In this document: positions 33,541 through 45,581 of the stretch, in pieces | Numbering within the stretch: the stretch's first letter is position 1 | How the letters are laid out: every line of letters starts with the position of its first letter | Notes under the pieces: generated by a model | Seen by the model: only the letters and a program-made list of their open reading frames with translations | Database searches by the model: none | Told to the model about the DNA's origin: nothing | NCBI GenBank assembly: GCA_000727475.1 | Contig: KL647297.1 | Span: 526,421-590,420 of the forward strand | Origin: Sarcocystis neurona | Lineage: Eukaryota > Apicomplexa > Conoidasida > Eucoccidiorida > Sarcocystidae | DNA: 64,000 bases | Direction of reading: 5' to 3' | Program-made: the position numbers and the translations under genes

Positions 33541-35810
33541 ACATTGTATACTTACGTTTATTAGAATGGCTAGGGCTGACTATTCAGGCTTTTTGAGCGG
33601 AGCTTCCTCAGACGTCTGCCTCGGCGCAGACTTGCATGCCGCAGTGGCACCACTTCCCAGCCCTAGTGGAGTCTCTGCGATGGGAGCTTCTCTATGTCCT
33701 GTCCTTTCCGTGCCTCGCACCCATGCTGCAAACACTTGCGTGGGTTCTCGCATGCACACGTGGCGCACAGCTCACATAGAACGGTCCGCCCGACGACCAA
33801 GAGGTCCTCAGGTTTGCAAGAGAGAACTGCAGCAGCAGCAGCAACTGGCGCGTGCAACCTGCTGCAGGATCAACGGTGACTTAGCAGTCACGGGCCGTGC
33901 GCTGCAGTTGCCCCTCGTCAACTGGAGCGTCTGCGAGACACGCAAGTTGTGCATTGCTTGAAATACTTCAGTTCCTCGTCGATCTGCGGGCATTCAGCTA
34001 CCGAGGCGTACCTGCATATATATATATATATATATACGTGTCGCCCTCCTCTCGTAGTAGACGACTTCGGATCTATGGATGTACACACCTGACACGTATC
34101 CGTCTGACGTTAGCCACACTGATCCGGAGCCCTGTTCCTCTTCTTTGCCTTTCCTCGTGCATGCGGAGTCTCTAAGGAGTGTCTTGTGAGCAGCGGGCGC
34201 CGCCTGAACGGCAGGGGTACGCATCTGCTGCTGCGGGTGTAGCCGTAGTGGGCAGTGCTGCTTGTTCGACAGGGGTGCTGCTGGGACTGCGGCCGCCTCT
34301 CTCCGTTCTGGAAGAGGCGACGGAACCCCGCTGCGGCAGCTGGAGCGTCTGCGGTGTACAGATTATCAGGTGCTGAATTCCTCGAAGAAAAAGAGGGCAG
34401 CAACGCCCGGAAGACTCCCGTGTCGTCGAGACACCACGAACGTCTTTCTGTGTGAAAATGCATGCAGGCCGTGTACCTCCTCCTTTGCCAAGGCGCTGTA
34501 AGTTCCACCGTTGAGACCAGTGCGTTCCACTCGACTTGATCTTCTTAAAATATGTATACATATATGCGTGTGGATTCTTACTTATGTCTGCACACGTGTA
34601 TGCATACGTACAGGTATGCACGCAGCTGAGGAAAATAAATGTCGGACGTGAGTACTCGCGTCTTCCGTAGAAACTGCGTGCAAAAAAGGTTCCCTCGTCT
34701 GCTTGCTGCACTTCCGCAGGAAATGACCGCTGGGCACGCTGCTGTGTCGAAAAAAGGCTGTGCCTCTAGGTGTGTCTACGTACGCGCTTCTTCAGCCGTG
34801 TAACCACGAAAGCAGACGCAGGACGTATGCTTGTTTTTATACAGAAGAAGAGCGACGAGAGTCCTCTCTGGGCAGCCGTTGCTCGTAGTCTCCTCTCAAC
34901 GCATGCGCACGCGGAGCAGGGGCACGAAAGTTTGTGGAGCCGTCGTCGCGTTTTAATGTGAATCAGCAGCAGTTGGCTGGGGGTCCCTCTCCCCACGTAC
35001 ACCATGACGCGCCTTCGTACTCTCCACCTTCGTCTCTCTTTTGCAGACTGCGTCGCCTTAGGTGTCGCTGCCCTACGTCAGTGTGTTTACACATACATAC
35101 GTATACGTGTACAGACGTTCAGGAATGTTTTGCCCTCCTGCCTAGGAGAAGAGTATTTCAGCTGCTCTGGCACAGTCATTCCACTGACGTCTCTCTCTCT
35201 CTCTCCAGCGAAGAAGTATCAAGTTTCTCTCTTCGCTTGTTCGGCAGACTTCCTCCCAGTATTTTCCTGTTTCTCTGTATCCGTGAAGAACGTCGGAATA
35301 CTTGCAGCGCACAAGTGACAAAGCCGAGATGCCTCAGTGCCGCGCACACGTTTTCGCCAGTTCAACCAGATACAGAGAGACAGAGGGCGAGACTGCAGAG
35401 AGCGAAATAGGGAAATTAGTACGTGGGGGAGAAAAGGACAATTATCAAGAAGCTTTACGAAGAACAAGTGCACACGTATATCCCTGAGTGTCCAGCGAAA
35501 GACGCGTGCAATGGAGCGCGTAGGTCGCGCGTCTCGGGATGAGCCCTGCTGTGATGGCAGCTCGGCTTCTATCCGCTCTCTCTCTTTCTCCCTTTCTCTT
35601 CTTTTGTATACATATGTGTGTGTGTGTGTGTGTTTCTCTCTGTTTTTCTTCTTCTCTGTCTATGTGTGTGGGTCTACGTTTCTCGTTCTCTTCGTCTGTG
35701 TGTATGTGTCTGGTGTGTGTGTATCGCTCTCGCTTCCTCTTTTCTTGTGTGTAGGTGTGTGTCTCGCTCTGTCTACACTTCTACGTGCGGGAGTGTGCCC
35801 TACAACGCAG
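33541..35810. other. Unresolved region with possible exons on both strands
   Basis: No gene could be reconstructed. On the plus strand, 33566-33961 is open and contains a short Gln run after a CCTCAG acceptor. On the minus strand, about 34360-34092 reads through a Pro/Ala/Gln-rich stretch to GSGSVWLTSDGYVS before a GTGTGT donor-like site. A TA microsatellite sits at 34015-34038 and a CT-run acceptor (CTCTCTCTCTCTCCAG) at 35208. These signals conflict in strand, so nothing is called. Confidence 0.25.
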
Positions 35811-36112
35811 ATACATGTGCGGGAAGTTGTTAATAACAGCAGCGCCCCGTCGCTCTTCTCGGCCTGCAAGGCGCAGAGGAATCGTCTGCCCTGGCGCTCC
35901 CCAGCGGTGAAGCAGGCGTCAGTTGCAGAGGAGTTTTTCGTCGCCGCTTCGAAACAGACAGTCCTTCGACGGAGACACACCACTGCAGCTGGTGCTCCCG
36001 AAAGAAAATCTTCGGCTTCTTATCTAGAAGAAGTGTGCTCTCTCCTGCTTGCCTGTCGCGCGAGGGGCAGGTGGAAATGCGTACTTACTATCTATCCACC
36101 GTCAAAATGAGG
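35811..36112 (+). CDS. Candidate exon, function unknown
   Basis: The acceptor CCCTACAACGCAG is followed by an open frame with G/C-rich third positions in its first half: REVVNNSSAPSLFSACKAQ, then AEEFFVAASKQTVLRRRHTT. The 3' end is not defined; the frame closes at about 36110. The opposite strand is less coding-like. No family was recognised. Confidence 0.35.
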
Positions 36113-36374
36113 GATCCTTGCTGCTCGTTCTCCACTTTCACCGCCCAACGTCCCCTCTCTGTCTTTTCTCTCTGCCTAGCGTTTTCTTCTCTGGTCCCTG
36201 CTTCGCGGTCGACTCTTCCATCCTCCCATTTCTCTCTGTCTCTCTCTCTGCCCGTCTGTAGACGTACAGCAGGTCTCTGTCTGTTTCGCTTCTTCTCCCT
36301 CTTTTTCTCTGCCTTTTTGTCTCTCTTCCCCTGTTCTTCCGTTGCTTTCTCCCGGTCTTCCTCTGTCTCGGCAG

Positions 36375-36477
36375 GGGAGACGCGTGTCTACGAACTGGAC
36401 TTCTCCTGGTGCCCGAGCAGCTCTGCAAGTGCGCTGCTGCGTCTACGGCAGCCAAAATCGTGGTCGCTTTCCCCTAG
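36375..36477 (+). CDS. Candidate exon, function unknown
   Basis: The segment lies between TCCTCTGTCTCGGCAG and AG|GTGTCA and reads ETRVYELDFSWCPSSSAS in phase with a flanking donor. A further open stretch (about 36529-36600) ends LPPAEQGDVSHWK. The HWK ending recalls the THWKQ motif of protein arginine methyltransferases, but no SAM-binding motif was found nearby, so this is not an identification. Confidence 0.3.
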
Positions 36478-36779
36478 GTGTCACGAACTCTTCACAGTGT
36501 CAAAAATTCCCTTTCCTCTGTATATTTAAGACGTGTGGGCCGCTGGGGGACCCCCTCACCCTTCCTCCGGCCGAGCAGGGAGACGTGTCCCACTGGAAGT
36601 AGAGGCCTCTTTCACTCCTTGGCAATCTCTGCTGCAGGAGAATTTTTCCTCTCCCCTCGAGGGTGCCTTCACAAGACGTCCGCCGCGCTTCTTTCGGATG
36701 AAAGGCAGACAGGCGGCTAACCACCAGGCCCTCGCGAAGCCTCGTGCAGCTCTGCTGCTCTCGTTCTACGAGAGACATG

Positions 36780-37100
36780 CGCTTTTTCGAAGAAAAGGCC
36801 CAGCTGCTGCTGCTGGCGCCGCAGTAGACGACGCCGTGTGGGGTGACGTCCCTGCTGCTGCCTCAGCCGCCCGCAGCACGTCGGCCTCGCACTCTCTTCT
36901 GAAGCCGTCTAGAGCAGCAGCGACCTCTGCTGGTTCTGTTGCTGTCCACCCTGTTTGCTGCTGTCGCGCGCTCCACGACAGTTCTCCTGCTGCTGCCGCT
37001 GCTGCGACGCTGTCGCCTCCACAAAGACGCGGCGCTGCATCACCGTCTACCGCTGCTGCGCGCTGCTGCTGCTGCTCCTCCTCCTCGTCTCTCGCGTTTT
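36780..37100. repeat. CTG-rich (plus strand) block
   Basis: Interrupted GCTGCTGCTG runs. Read on the minus strand the block is open as a Gln/Ala-rich peptide with some non-repetitive content (EVAAALDGFRRECEADVLRA), so a minus-strand exon at 37129-36766 is possible. Under the exon/intron polarity seen in RPN1 it could equally be intron of a plus-strand gene. Confidence 0.5.
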
Positions 37101-37429
37101 GGCTTCGAACTGCAGCTCTGTGGGTCAGCAGCAGCATCTGGCGACAGTCTGCGCGCGCAGAGAAGAAGTTCACTTGCACAGGAAAGACAGAAAGAGAGTA
37201 ATTATGCGGCCAACAGAGGGGGAGACAGGCAGACACGCAGGCCTGTCGACGAGCGCCGTCAGAAGGGGAATTTGCTGCCGTTGCTGCTGCTATCGCGCGC
37301 ATGCAGCTTCGACGCCAGTAACATCTCAGTCGACAGCCTTCCGCTCCCTTAAACGAAGCACACGTCCTTGCTGCCCCTCCACGCCGACGCAAAAAGGACA
37401 ATACGTAAGGGTCTCGCGCTGGACGTTAT

Positions 37430-37830
37430 ACACACGTATAGAGATAATATATCTACATACACACACAGAAAGAAAGATATGTATTTGCACTAACAGATAT
37501 GTATATAAGCAGAGATAAATATAGAGAAGAGCGATGTGTACTCGAACAAGTATATCTGACTATAAATATATACACATGTGTACGCATACATACTGTACTA
37601 ACCTAGATATACATATATATATATATATAGAGAGAGAGATATATATATATATATACGCATACACACTTATACACATATATAGATATATATACACACAGAG
37701 AGAAAGACACACACTTACTCTCATACACACATCCACACGTACATAAATATATATATGTATTTAACCGTGTGTGGACGTGTATTCTTGCGTGCGAATATAG
37801 ATGTACTGATGTGCATGCATATAGGTAGAA
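37430..37830. repeat. TA/CA microsatellite
   Basis: ATATATATATAGAGAGAGAG and ACACATATATAGATATAT words over about 400 bp. No coding signal. Confidence 0.9.
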
Positions 37831-38092
37831 ATGCTCGCTGGAGGGTGAACACGTACGGGTGGCCAGTCTGCAGCGTCGCTTCACAGGCAGGTCCACTGTT
37901 CTGAAGTCTCACTGCATCTTTATTACATATTTTGGCAAGAACACGGGAATTCTGGCCTGTAGACGTGCGTGTGGTGACAGGCGTAGGAACGCGCGCGGGA
38001 TGTACGCATGCAGCAGGACTGGGGAAGAAGAATCGCACTTCTACTGGCAACTGCAGCCGCGTACAGCAGCAGCATCTGGAGACAATCTGCAG

Positions 38093-38866
38093 GCGCGAGG
38101 ACGCCCAAGGGATCCCCACGCCGTGGGACGCAACTGCAGAAGCAGCAGCAGCAGCAGAAGCGGTAGCAGCAGCAGAAGCGGCAGCAGCAGCAGAGGGAAC
38201 AGCAGCAGCAGAAGCGGAAGCAGCAGCAGAGGGAACAGCAGCAGCAGAGGGAACAGCAGCAGCAGAAGCAGCNNNNNNNNNNNNNNNNNNNNNNNNNNNN
38301 NNNNNNNNNNNNNNNNNNNNNNNNNNNNNNNNNNNNNNNNNNNNNNNNNNNNNNNNNNNNNNNNNNNNNNNNNNNNNNNNNNNNNNNNNNNNNNNNNNNN
38401 NNNNNNNNNNNNNNNNNNNNNNNNNNNNNNNNNNNNNNNNNNNNNNNNNNNNNNNNNNNNNNNNNNNNNNNNNNNNNNNNNNNNNNNNNNNNNNNNNNNN
38501 NNNNNNNNNNNNNNNNNNNNNNNNNNNNNNNNNNNNNNNNNNNNNNNNNNNNNNNNNNNNNNNNNNNNNNNNNNNNNNNNNNNNNNNNNNNNNNNNNNNN
38601 NNNNNNNNNNNNNNNNNNNNNNNNNNNNNNNNNNNNNNNNNNNNNNNNNNNNNNNNNNNNNNNNNNNNNNNNNNNNNNNNNNNNNNNNNNNNNNNNNNNN
38701 NNNNNNNNNNNNNNNNNNNNNNNNNNNNNNNNNNNNNNNNNNNNNNNNNNNNNNNNNNNNNNNNNNNNNNNNNNNNNNNNNNNNNNNNNNNNNNNNNNNN
38801 NNNNNNNNNNNNNNNNNNNNNNNNNNNNNNNNNNNNNNNNNNNNNNNNNNNNNNNCAGCAGAAGCA

Positions 38867-38897
<31 letters not shown>

Positions 38898-39020
38898 AGA
38901 AAAGGCAATACGGACAGGACTTCTCGTTCCTGACGCCTCAGACAACGGGGGACTCAACGAGACGACTCGCGATGGGTGGTGTAGCAGAACCGCGTCACCC
39001 GCGGCTCGTCAGCCGAAGAA
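38093..39020 (+). CDS. Candidate exon with poly-Ala (GCA) tract, interrupted by an assembly gap
   Basis: The acceptor ACAATCTGCAG (to 38092) is followed by REDAQGIPTPWDATAEAAAA and GCAGAAGCAGCAG repeats. After 583 Ns (38273-38855) the repeat continues and then reads QYGQDFSFLTPQTTGDST up to AAC|GTAAGA at 39020. Frame across the gap cannot be checked. No family was recognised. Confidence 0.4.
38273..38855. other. Assembly gap (583 N) inside a CAG tract
   Basis: Both flanks are CAGCAGAAGCAG-type repeat on the plus strand, so the gap is probably more of the same repeat and its true length is unknown. Confidence 0.95.
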
Positions 39021-39514
39021 CGTAAGAAAGAAGAACACTCCTCCTCCTGCGACTAGTACAACTGAATGTTCGTACTGTTTTACGCATATACATATACATA
39101 TATGTATATATGAGGCCGCGCGTGAGGGTGCATCGCCGACAAGCGTCCCTGCGTCCAAGAAGCTTGGCGCACGAGGCAGCAGCAGTGAAGAAGAAGAGCA
39201 GCCTGATGTTCGCTCCTTACTTCGCAGACATTGCGTTTTCCTCGTCTTCCATTTCCTCGCGAGCGTCGACTTGACCTCTGCACGAAAAGGTTGGAAAACG
39301 AGCGGCGCATGTCAGAACTGCTTCACGCATGTCTGCGCGTTGTTGTGGTGATGTGTGCAGCAGCAGCGGAGGAGGAGGAGGCAGCAGTGCTGCTGCGGTC
39401 ACGCGAAGCGCAACTCTCCTGCTCCTTCCTTTCTATAATGAAGTTTCTTACACGCAAAAAGACACCGGTCGCTCCCTACCAGATTCACTCTCTCCTTTTC
39501 TCTCTGCATGTACA
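39021..39514. other. Short unassigned stretch with a possible minus-strand micro-exon
   Basis: A TA microsatellite occupies 39085-39112. On the minus strand, about 39273-39217 lies between TTCGTGCAG and GAA|GTAAGG and reads QVDAREEMEDEENAMSA in one frame. This is splice-site evidence only. Confidence 0.2.
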
Positions 39515-40290
39515 AATATAGACATACACACACATATACATATACATATATATATATACGTGTATCAACTCTCTCTCTCTATACGTATATATATATATAT
39601 ATATGTGGAAGCGATTGCTCATCTGTACAGGTGAGTAGACCTCAGTGTCCTCTACTCTCTCCCCGCGTATTCACACATACACGTTTATATATACGTAAAA
39701 TATATATCCTCTCTTTCTCTCTGCCTATATACGTGAATACCTGTCTATATATTCCTTTTGGTCCCTCTCTATCTCATTCGCTGGAAGACATTTCTCATCT
39801 GTATATCTAAGTCTACGCTGGCCACCCTCTACGCGTATCACTCCCTCTATCTCTACTTGCATTTACATATACACATATACATACGTATATTTACCTATAC
39901 GCACATGCATACGTCTATACGTATTGCTCACTCTCTGCATTTACATATATACATATATATACATACATACATACATTCATACATACATACATACACACGT
40001 GTATATGTATATATCACTCTCTGTGTTTACACATATATATATATATATATCTATATATACATATTTTTCTGTGTGCATTTACATATATATATATATATAT
40101 CTGTATATGCATTTACACATATATATGCATACACATATACATTTGTATAGCTGTCTCTGTCTGCCTTCACATGTATGTATATACGAATATCTCTTTCTAT
40201 CTGCACTTGCACACATATATAGATATACATCCACACGTGTATATATGTGTATGTGTGTCCCTATCTGCATATACATACATATATATCATT
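39515..40290. repeat. TA/CA microsatellite block
   Basis: Almost continuous ACATATATAT and CATACATACA words for 775 bp. The 130-146 codon open frames in it are Tyr/Ile/His/Thr repeats, not genes. Confidence 0.9.
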
Positions 40291-40599
40291 TCTTCTTCTT
40301 CTCTCTGTCTGCCTCTGTATTCAACATTCTCTGGGAGGGCCCTTTCTCTTCTTTAGTCGCGTAGTTCACACTCGCGGGTCCTTGTCTGTACACTTCTCTG
40401 TCTCTCTGCTGACGAAAGCCTGTGGTCTCGCAGTGGCTAGCTGAGAGACTGATGCAAGGGAATCGGGTGTACGTACACCTCACTGCGTGTGTGTGTGGGT
40501 GTGTGTGTGTGTGGGGAGGGGGGATGGCGGGGGTGGGACCCGCGTCTGCTGTGCCACGTACATGTCCAGGCTGCCCACCGACGGCTCTGCTTGGCTGCA

Positions 40600-41170
40600 G
40601 CGCGCAGACGACACGGTTGCTCCTCGCGTGCAGCTGCCCCAGCTGCAGACTGCCGAGCTGCAGCAGCTGTTTCTGCTGCACGTCGTCGCTCCTCGTCGCT
40701 GTTGCTGCTGCATGTCGTGCACCTGCGTCGCTGCTACTGCTGCTGTTGCTGCAGGTGGCCCTTGCTTCGCTGCCATGTTTGCTGCTGCATGGCGGTTGTA
40801 TTGCTCCTGCTGTGCGTCCTGCTGCTGCAGGGCTACAAGCGTTGCTGAGGACCCGCCGTTGCACTTGCTGCGGTTCGGGGTTGTGTAGCGAGCTAGCTAG
40901 CTGTCGCAGACGTGGGTGCATGCTGCTGCTGCTGCGGGCAGAAGAATCTGCCGCTGTTACTCGCAGAGGCTGCAGATTTCTCACCTGGGGACAGAGACAC
41001 GGGGAGAGCCTGAAGCGCAACACGTACAAGCCGACGAAGCTGGACTTCAACTTGCTGCGCGCGTGCCACGGCGCACTGCTGCTGCTCTTGTTCCTGCCGC
41101 TGTGGTGGCCCCTGTTGCTGCTGCTCCTGCTGCTGGTATTTCCCCTGCTGCTGCTGCTGCTTTTTCGTCT
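40600..41170. repeat. CTG-rich block with coding-like islands
   Basis: The plus strand is CTG-rich. Two islands carry strongly G/C-ending codons. On the minus strand about 40670-40564 reads LLQLGSLQLGQLHARSN and ends at GGACAT|GTACGT. Near 41010-41080 the sequence is open on both strands (plus: SLKRNTYKPTKLDFNLLRA), with a CCCCAG|GTGAGA donor on the minus strand at 40996. The coding strand is not resolved. Confidence 0.5.
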
Positions 41171-41384
41171 TGCTGTCTTGACGCACGCAGGGAGAACCAC
41201 TTGCGGAACCCGGCGACCACGTGGCGGACAATGCGCGAGAGGCAAAAGGGCGGGAAAAGTAAGGGAGAGAGAAGGGACCTGAGATCGTAGGAGAGGGAGA
41301 GCGGATGGCAGCTGCTTCTATCCACGCGCAGCCTCTCTTGCATGCGAGCAGTCGTCTGCAAATGGCGTTCACCTGCTGCACAAG

Positions 41385-43015
41385 CAGCGACAGCAGTGGC
41401 CACAGCAGCAAGGGCAGCAGCAACAGTAAGAGCAGCATCGGCAGCAGCAACGGCAGCAGCAGCAGCAGTAAGACCAGCAGCAGCAGCAGCAGTAAGACCA
41501 GCAGCAGCAGCAGCAGCGGGGACAGCGGCAAGCGTGTAGAGCGCGGCAGCGAGCAGAGGGACAGCTGGCACTGCAGCAGCAACAGCATCAGCAGCTAACG
41601 CACCAGAAGGACATCTGGACAAACAGCGATATCGCAGGGAGACTCGGCCGCAGCTGTGCAGAGCGACGAGGAGCAAGACGGAACTGCAGCTGTCCACAAA
41701 TTCCCAGAGAGAGGAGGCTGCTGCTGCTGCAGCAGTCTACCGGCAGCAGGAAGTCAGGATATCTTTTCCACCGCGTCGCCTGCTTCGCAGCAGCAACAGC
41801 TACTGTTACGGCAGCAGCAACAGAGGAGCAGGCGTCACCGAGAGAAGCGAAGAAAGAGAAGAAGCGCAAGCAAGGCTAGCGGCGCAGCAGCAGCAGCAGC
41901 AAGAAAGGGAAGAAGCAGACGGAGGGAAGAAAGGCCGGCAAGCGTGCTAGATGAGGCAGAGCGGGAGAATAGGGAGAGGCTCACGTTGGCAGCGCAGCAG
42001 CAGCAGAATACGCAGTCTGCTCGTACAGAGCGAAGCACTGCGACAGCTGTTGTAGCAGCGTAAGGAGCAGCACAGAACGCAAAACTGGTTGTCTACCTAT
42101 AAAGAAAAGCTAGAGGAATGCTGCAGCAGCAGCAAGAGGAGCAGCAGCAGGAACAGCAGCAGCAGGAAGAGCAGCAGCAGGAAGAGCAGAACAGGAGGCA
42201 CGCGCGCCCAAATCAACACGGCTGTTTCCTTATCTGGTGCAGTCCAGAGAGCAGCAGGAGCACCGAAAGAAGAGAAAATTCTTCAAATTTGCTGCAGTTC
42301 AAGCAGTAGCAGCGGCAGGAGTGAAAGGACAGGGAGGAGAGGTCGCGACGCGCCCCGATCGCAGCAGCAGCAGCAGAGCGGCAAAACAGCGTGCAGAAAT
42401 TGGCCTGGACGAGCAAAGCGAAGAGGCCGGCAGCTAGAGAGAGAGACACGGCAGCGCATGGAGGACTCCGCAGCAGCAACGGCGAGAATCCTCCTGGGGC
42501 ACGGGAAAAGAGGGGAGACACACGCCAAACAGCGGAGGCAGGAGCTGCGTCAAAAAGAAGAGAGGAAGTGTGTGCAGATGCTTCCGCTGCTGAGAAGGTA
42601 GGGGCAGGAGGAGCGGCAAGTCGACGGGGCAGGACAAGTTGCGCGCGGAGCAGCGATTCTCCTGCAGAGGCGGCAGCAAGAGTCGGTGTCAAGTCAGGAG
42701 CAGCAGGCTGATGCACTACCCACGGCAAGCACCACCAGCAACACCAAAACGAACCAGAACTAGCAAAAGAAAGCAACAGCAGCAGGATAGGCAGCAGCAA
42801 AACAAGCAGCAGCAGCAAGAGGACCAGCAGCAGGAGCATGGGCAGGAGCAGGGGCAAGGGCAGGAGCAGGATTAGCAGCAGAAGCAGCAGCAGCTGCAGA
42901 AATAGCAACACCAGCAGAAGCAGCAACACCAGCAGAAGCAGTCGCAGCTGTAGAAGCAGCACCAGTAACAAGAGCAGCAGGAGCAGCAAGAATCAAGAAA
43001 CTGGGATGCAATGTG
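41385..43015. repeat. CAG-rich block, probably partly coding on the plus strand
   Basis: The plus strand alternates CAG runs with less repetitive stretches. One frame (41656-42063) ends in a mixed-composition segment (RPASVLDEAERENRERLTL) before a TAA. Another (42089-42601) reads RQLERETRQRMEDSAAATA. No domain is recognisable, and stops between frames would require introns that I could not place. Confidence 0.5.
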
Positions 43016-43179
43016 GCGTGCGCAGTGAGGGCAGACAGAAGCAGCAAAGGAGGCGAAGGGAAGGGGAGAAGGATAGCAGGCGCGACAGGTGCTGCTCCAC
43101 GAGCGGCAGCTCCGGAAGACCCAATCGCAGTGCTGCAGCAGAGCCGGCTGCTCCTATTGGCAATGCTGCAGCCACCGTA

Positions 43180-43400
43180 GAACTTGTACACTTCTCTTGC
43201 TGCTGCTGGAGAGCTTCTATACTGCTGTTGCTGCTGCCACTCCAGAACTTCTCTACTGCTGCTGCTAGAGTCTAGAGCCTCTGTGCTGCTATTGTTGCTG
43301 CTGCTGGCGAGTATGTATCCTGCTGCTGCTGCCCCTGTAGCAGTTCTATCCTGCCGATGCCGCTGGCAATGTTGCTGTCGCAGGCAGAAGGCTGGCCGAC
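43180..43400. repeat. CTG-rich block
   Basis: Plus-strand GCTGCTGCTG runs, with the word GAGCTTCTATACTGCTGTTG and relatives recurring every 55-60 bp. Confidence 0.7.
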
Positions 43401-43514
43401 GCTAGGAGAAAATAGTGCGTAAGGAGGGGCAGCGGTGGCAAGAGACACATACGGTAACAGCAGCCTCACACGTTTGGCTGGAGAAAGAAGACTCAGCCAG
43501 AAATTGCCACCTTC

Positions 43515-43748
43515 TCTATATGTCTGTATATTTACCCATACATATATATATGTATATATAGAGAGAGACTGCAAGACTTACTAGGTGGATATACACATGT
43601 ATATATGTGTGTATAGCCATAGAGAGTTGATGTACACGTATATCTGGAGAGAGAGGGTACACACGTTCATGGACAGAGAGTTAGTATAAAGGGACCTATA
43701 GATATATAAATATGTGTGCATGTAGCTGCATATGGACGTGCAGGGAAG
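43515..43748. repeat. TA/GA microsatellite
   Basis: ACATATATATATGTATATAG and GAGAGAGAG words, continuing into the 53-bp repeat that follows. Confidence 0.8.
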
Positions 43749-43908
43749 AAGACTTGATATACACACATGTAGAGAGGATGGGCTACTTTATATACGTGAA
43801 AAAGACTTAATATGCACATATATAGAGAGGATGAGCTACTTAATATACGTGAAGAAGACTTGATATGCAGATATATAGAGAGGATGAGCTACTTTATATA
43901 CGTGTATG
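43749..43908. repeat. Three tandem copies of a 53-bp unit
   Basis: AAGACTT(G/A)ATAT recurs at about 43749, 43802 and 43855, each followed by TAGAGAGGATG(G/A)GCTACTT and ATATACGTG. Confidence 0.9.
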
Positions 43909-44560
43909 AAGAGAGCGAGTCAGCGAACGAGAGAAAGACAGCGAGAGAACGCATGCATGTGTGTGTGTGATATATCGAGCGAGCAAATATATAAATCCGC
44001 CGTATGTCGGGTAAAGCGTGGGCCGCGCCAGCACGCGCCCGACTTGGACCCGCAGACAGAGACAGAGGGGCAGAAAAGAAGGGGAGGGACACATCGACAG
44101 CAAGGCAGCGGAGAGCAGCGGTCGGGGGTCGCTGCGGAGGTCTACACACACGGACGTCACCCTCCCTGACGCGTAGAAAATGAAAGCGGCACAAACATAT
44201 AGTCGTGCGGTCCGGACGTGCATGCACATATATACATATATATATAGACAGAGAGAGAGGACGAAAAGAAGGGAGAGGCGTGTGTGCAGGTGTGAATGTA
44301 GGCGGGCTGTCGCGAGGCGAGACGGAGAAGAGACACGGCAGCAGCGTCGTCAGACTTGGAGACGAAGTGGCACATGCGCCCCACGGCATCGAGAAGAGCG
44401 GGGAATTCAATGCGACTCCGACGCATGCGACGAATATTCAGCAGCAAATAAAAGTCGCGCATATATAAACGCGTGTGGAGACGGAGACGGAGACACGTGC
44501 GTGCATGCAAAAACAGGCGCCCGCGTCTCCGCTCTCCTCGCAAACTTCGGGCTGCCTTGT
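43909..44560. other. Unassigned sequence
   Basis: Several overlapping open frames of 85-175 codons exist on both strands, but none has a recognisable motif, splice support or consistent codon bias. The plus strand is purine-rich (GAGAGA, GACGGAGACGG). Confidence 0.3.
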
Positions 44561-45535
44561 CGTACATATATATAGGTGTGCGCCTTGGCATTCACATATA
44601 TAAATAGAAGTGGCGTCAATATATGAAGCAGCTGAATAAAGCACATCTGTCCACATATATATAGACGGACGACGCAACACAGACACATATAAATATTGGG
44701 AGTGTCTACGAAGAGGGAGAGAACCTTATCTCCATACGCACGCGTATAGGGAGATGTATAGATAATATACGGGGAATATACAGATATGCACATTATATAC
44801 GACGCAACAGACATACATATATATACTGTCTATGAAGGTAGAGAACTTTATCTATATATACACGTATATACGTATATATAAATGTACGGATATGTGGAAA
44901 CATACACACCCGTATATATATATATATATATATGTACGAGAGCGTAATATTTAAAGGTACAGGACAGTATATATTTATTCGTATACGTATATTACTTTAT
45001 ACGTATATACACGACAACATATATATATATATATATATATTTATACCTATTTGTCCATTACTTCATACGTATATGCTGGATTATATATATATATATATAT
45101 ATGAATGCACGCATACTATATATGCCTATAAGACTATGTGTATATATATCTATATATGTGGAAGCGTGAATACTATATATGTTTATAACGCTCTGTGTAT
45201 ATATGTATAGGCATATATATATACACATGTACGTGGACATATATATACACACATATACATATAAACATATATATATATACATATGTGTATGCAGGGCACC
45301 CTATACGTAGTTGTTGTTACTATGTACATGTATGCAAACGTATACATATATATATATATATTTATATATCTGAATGCCTGCATACTACATAGAAATATAT
45401 TTATATATATATGTGAATGCGTGAATAGTGCATTTATTAGGCTCTGTGTGTATGTATATATATATATATATATATACATATGCAGGGCACCCTACACGCA
45501 GTTTCTGTTCCTATATATATATATATATGTATAAA
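44561..45535. repeat. TA-rich microsatellite block with duplicated segments
   Basis: ATATATATAT tracts separated by recurring words. A segment GCAGGGCACCCTATACGTAG at about 45291 reappears at about 45481 as GCAGGGCACCCTACACGCAG, and GAATGC(A/C/G)...CATACTA words recur. Noncoding. Confidence 0.85.
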
Positions 45536-45581
45536 AGAGGGAATGTTTTCTCGCGATGTTGAAGAGTTGTGAAGAACTTCT

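Noticed and set aside
40286..41245. 319-codon minus-strand frame
   Set aside because: It crosses a good donor site, runs into a CACACA tract and ends in noncoding-like sequence. Parts may be exonic, but the frame as a whole is not a credible protein.
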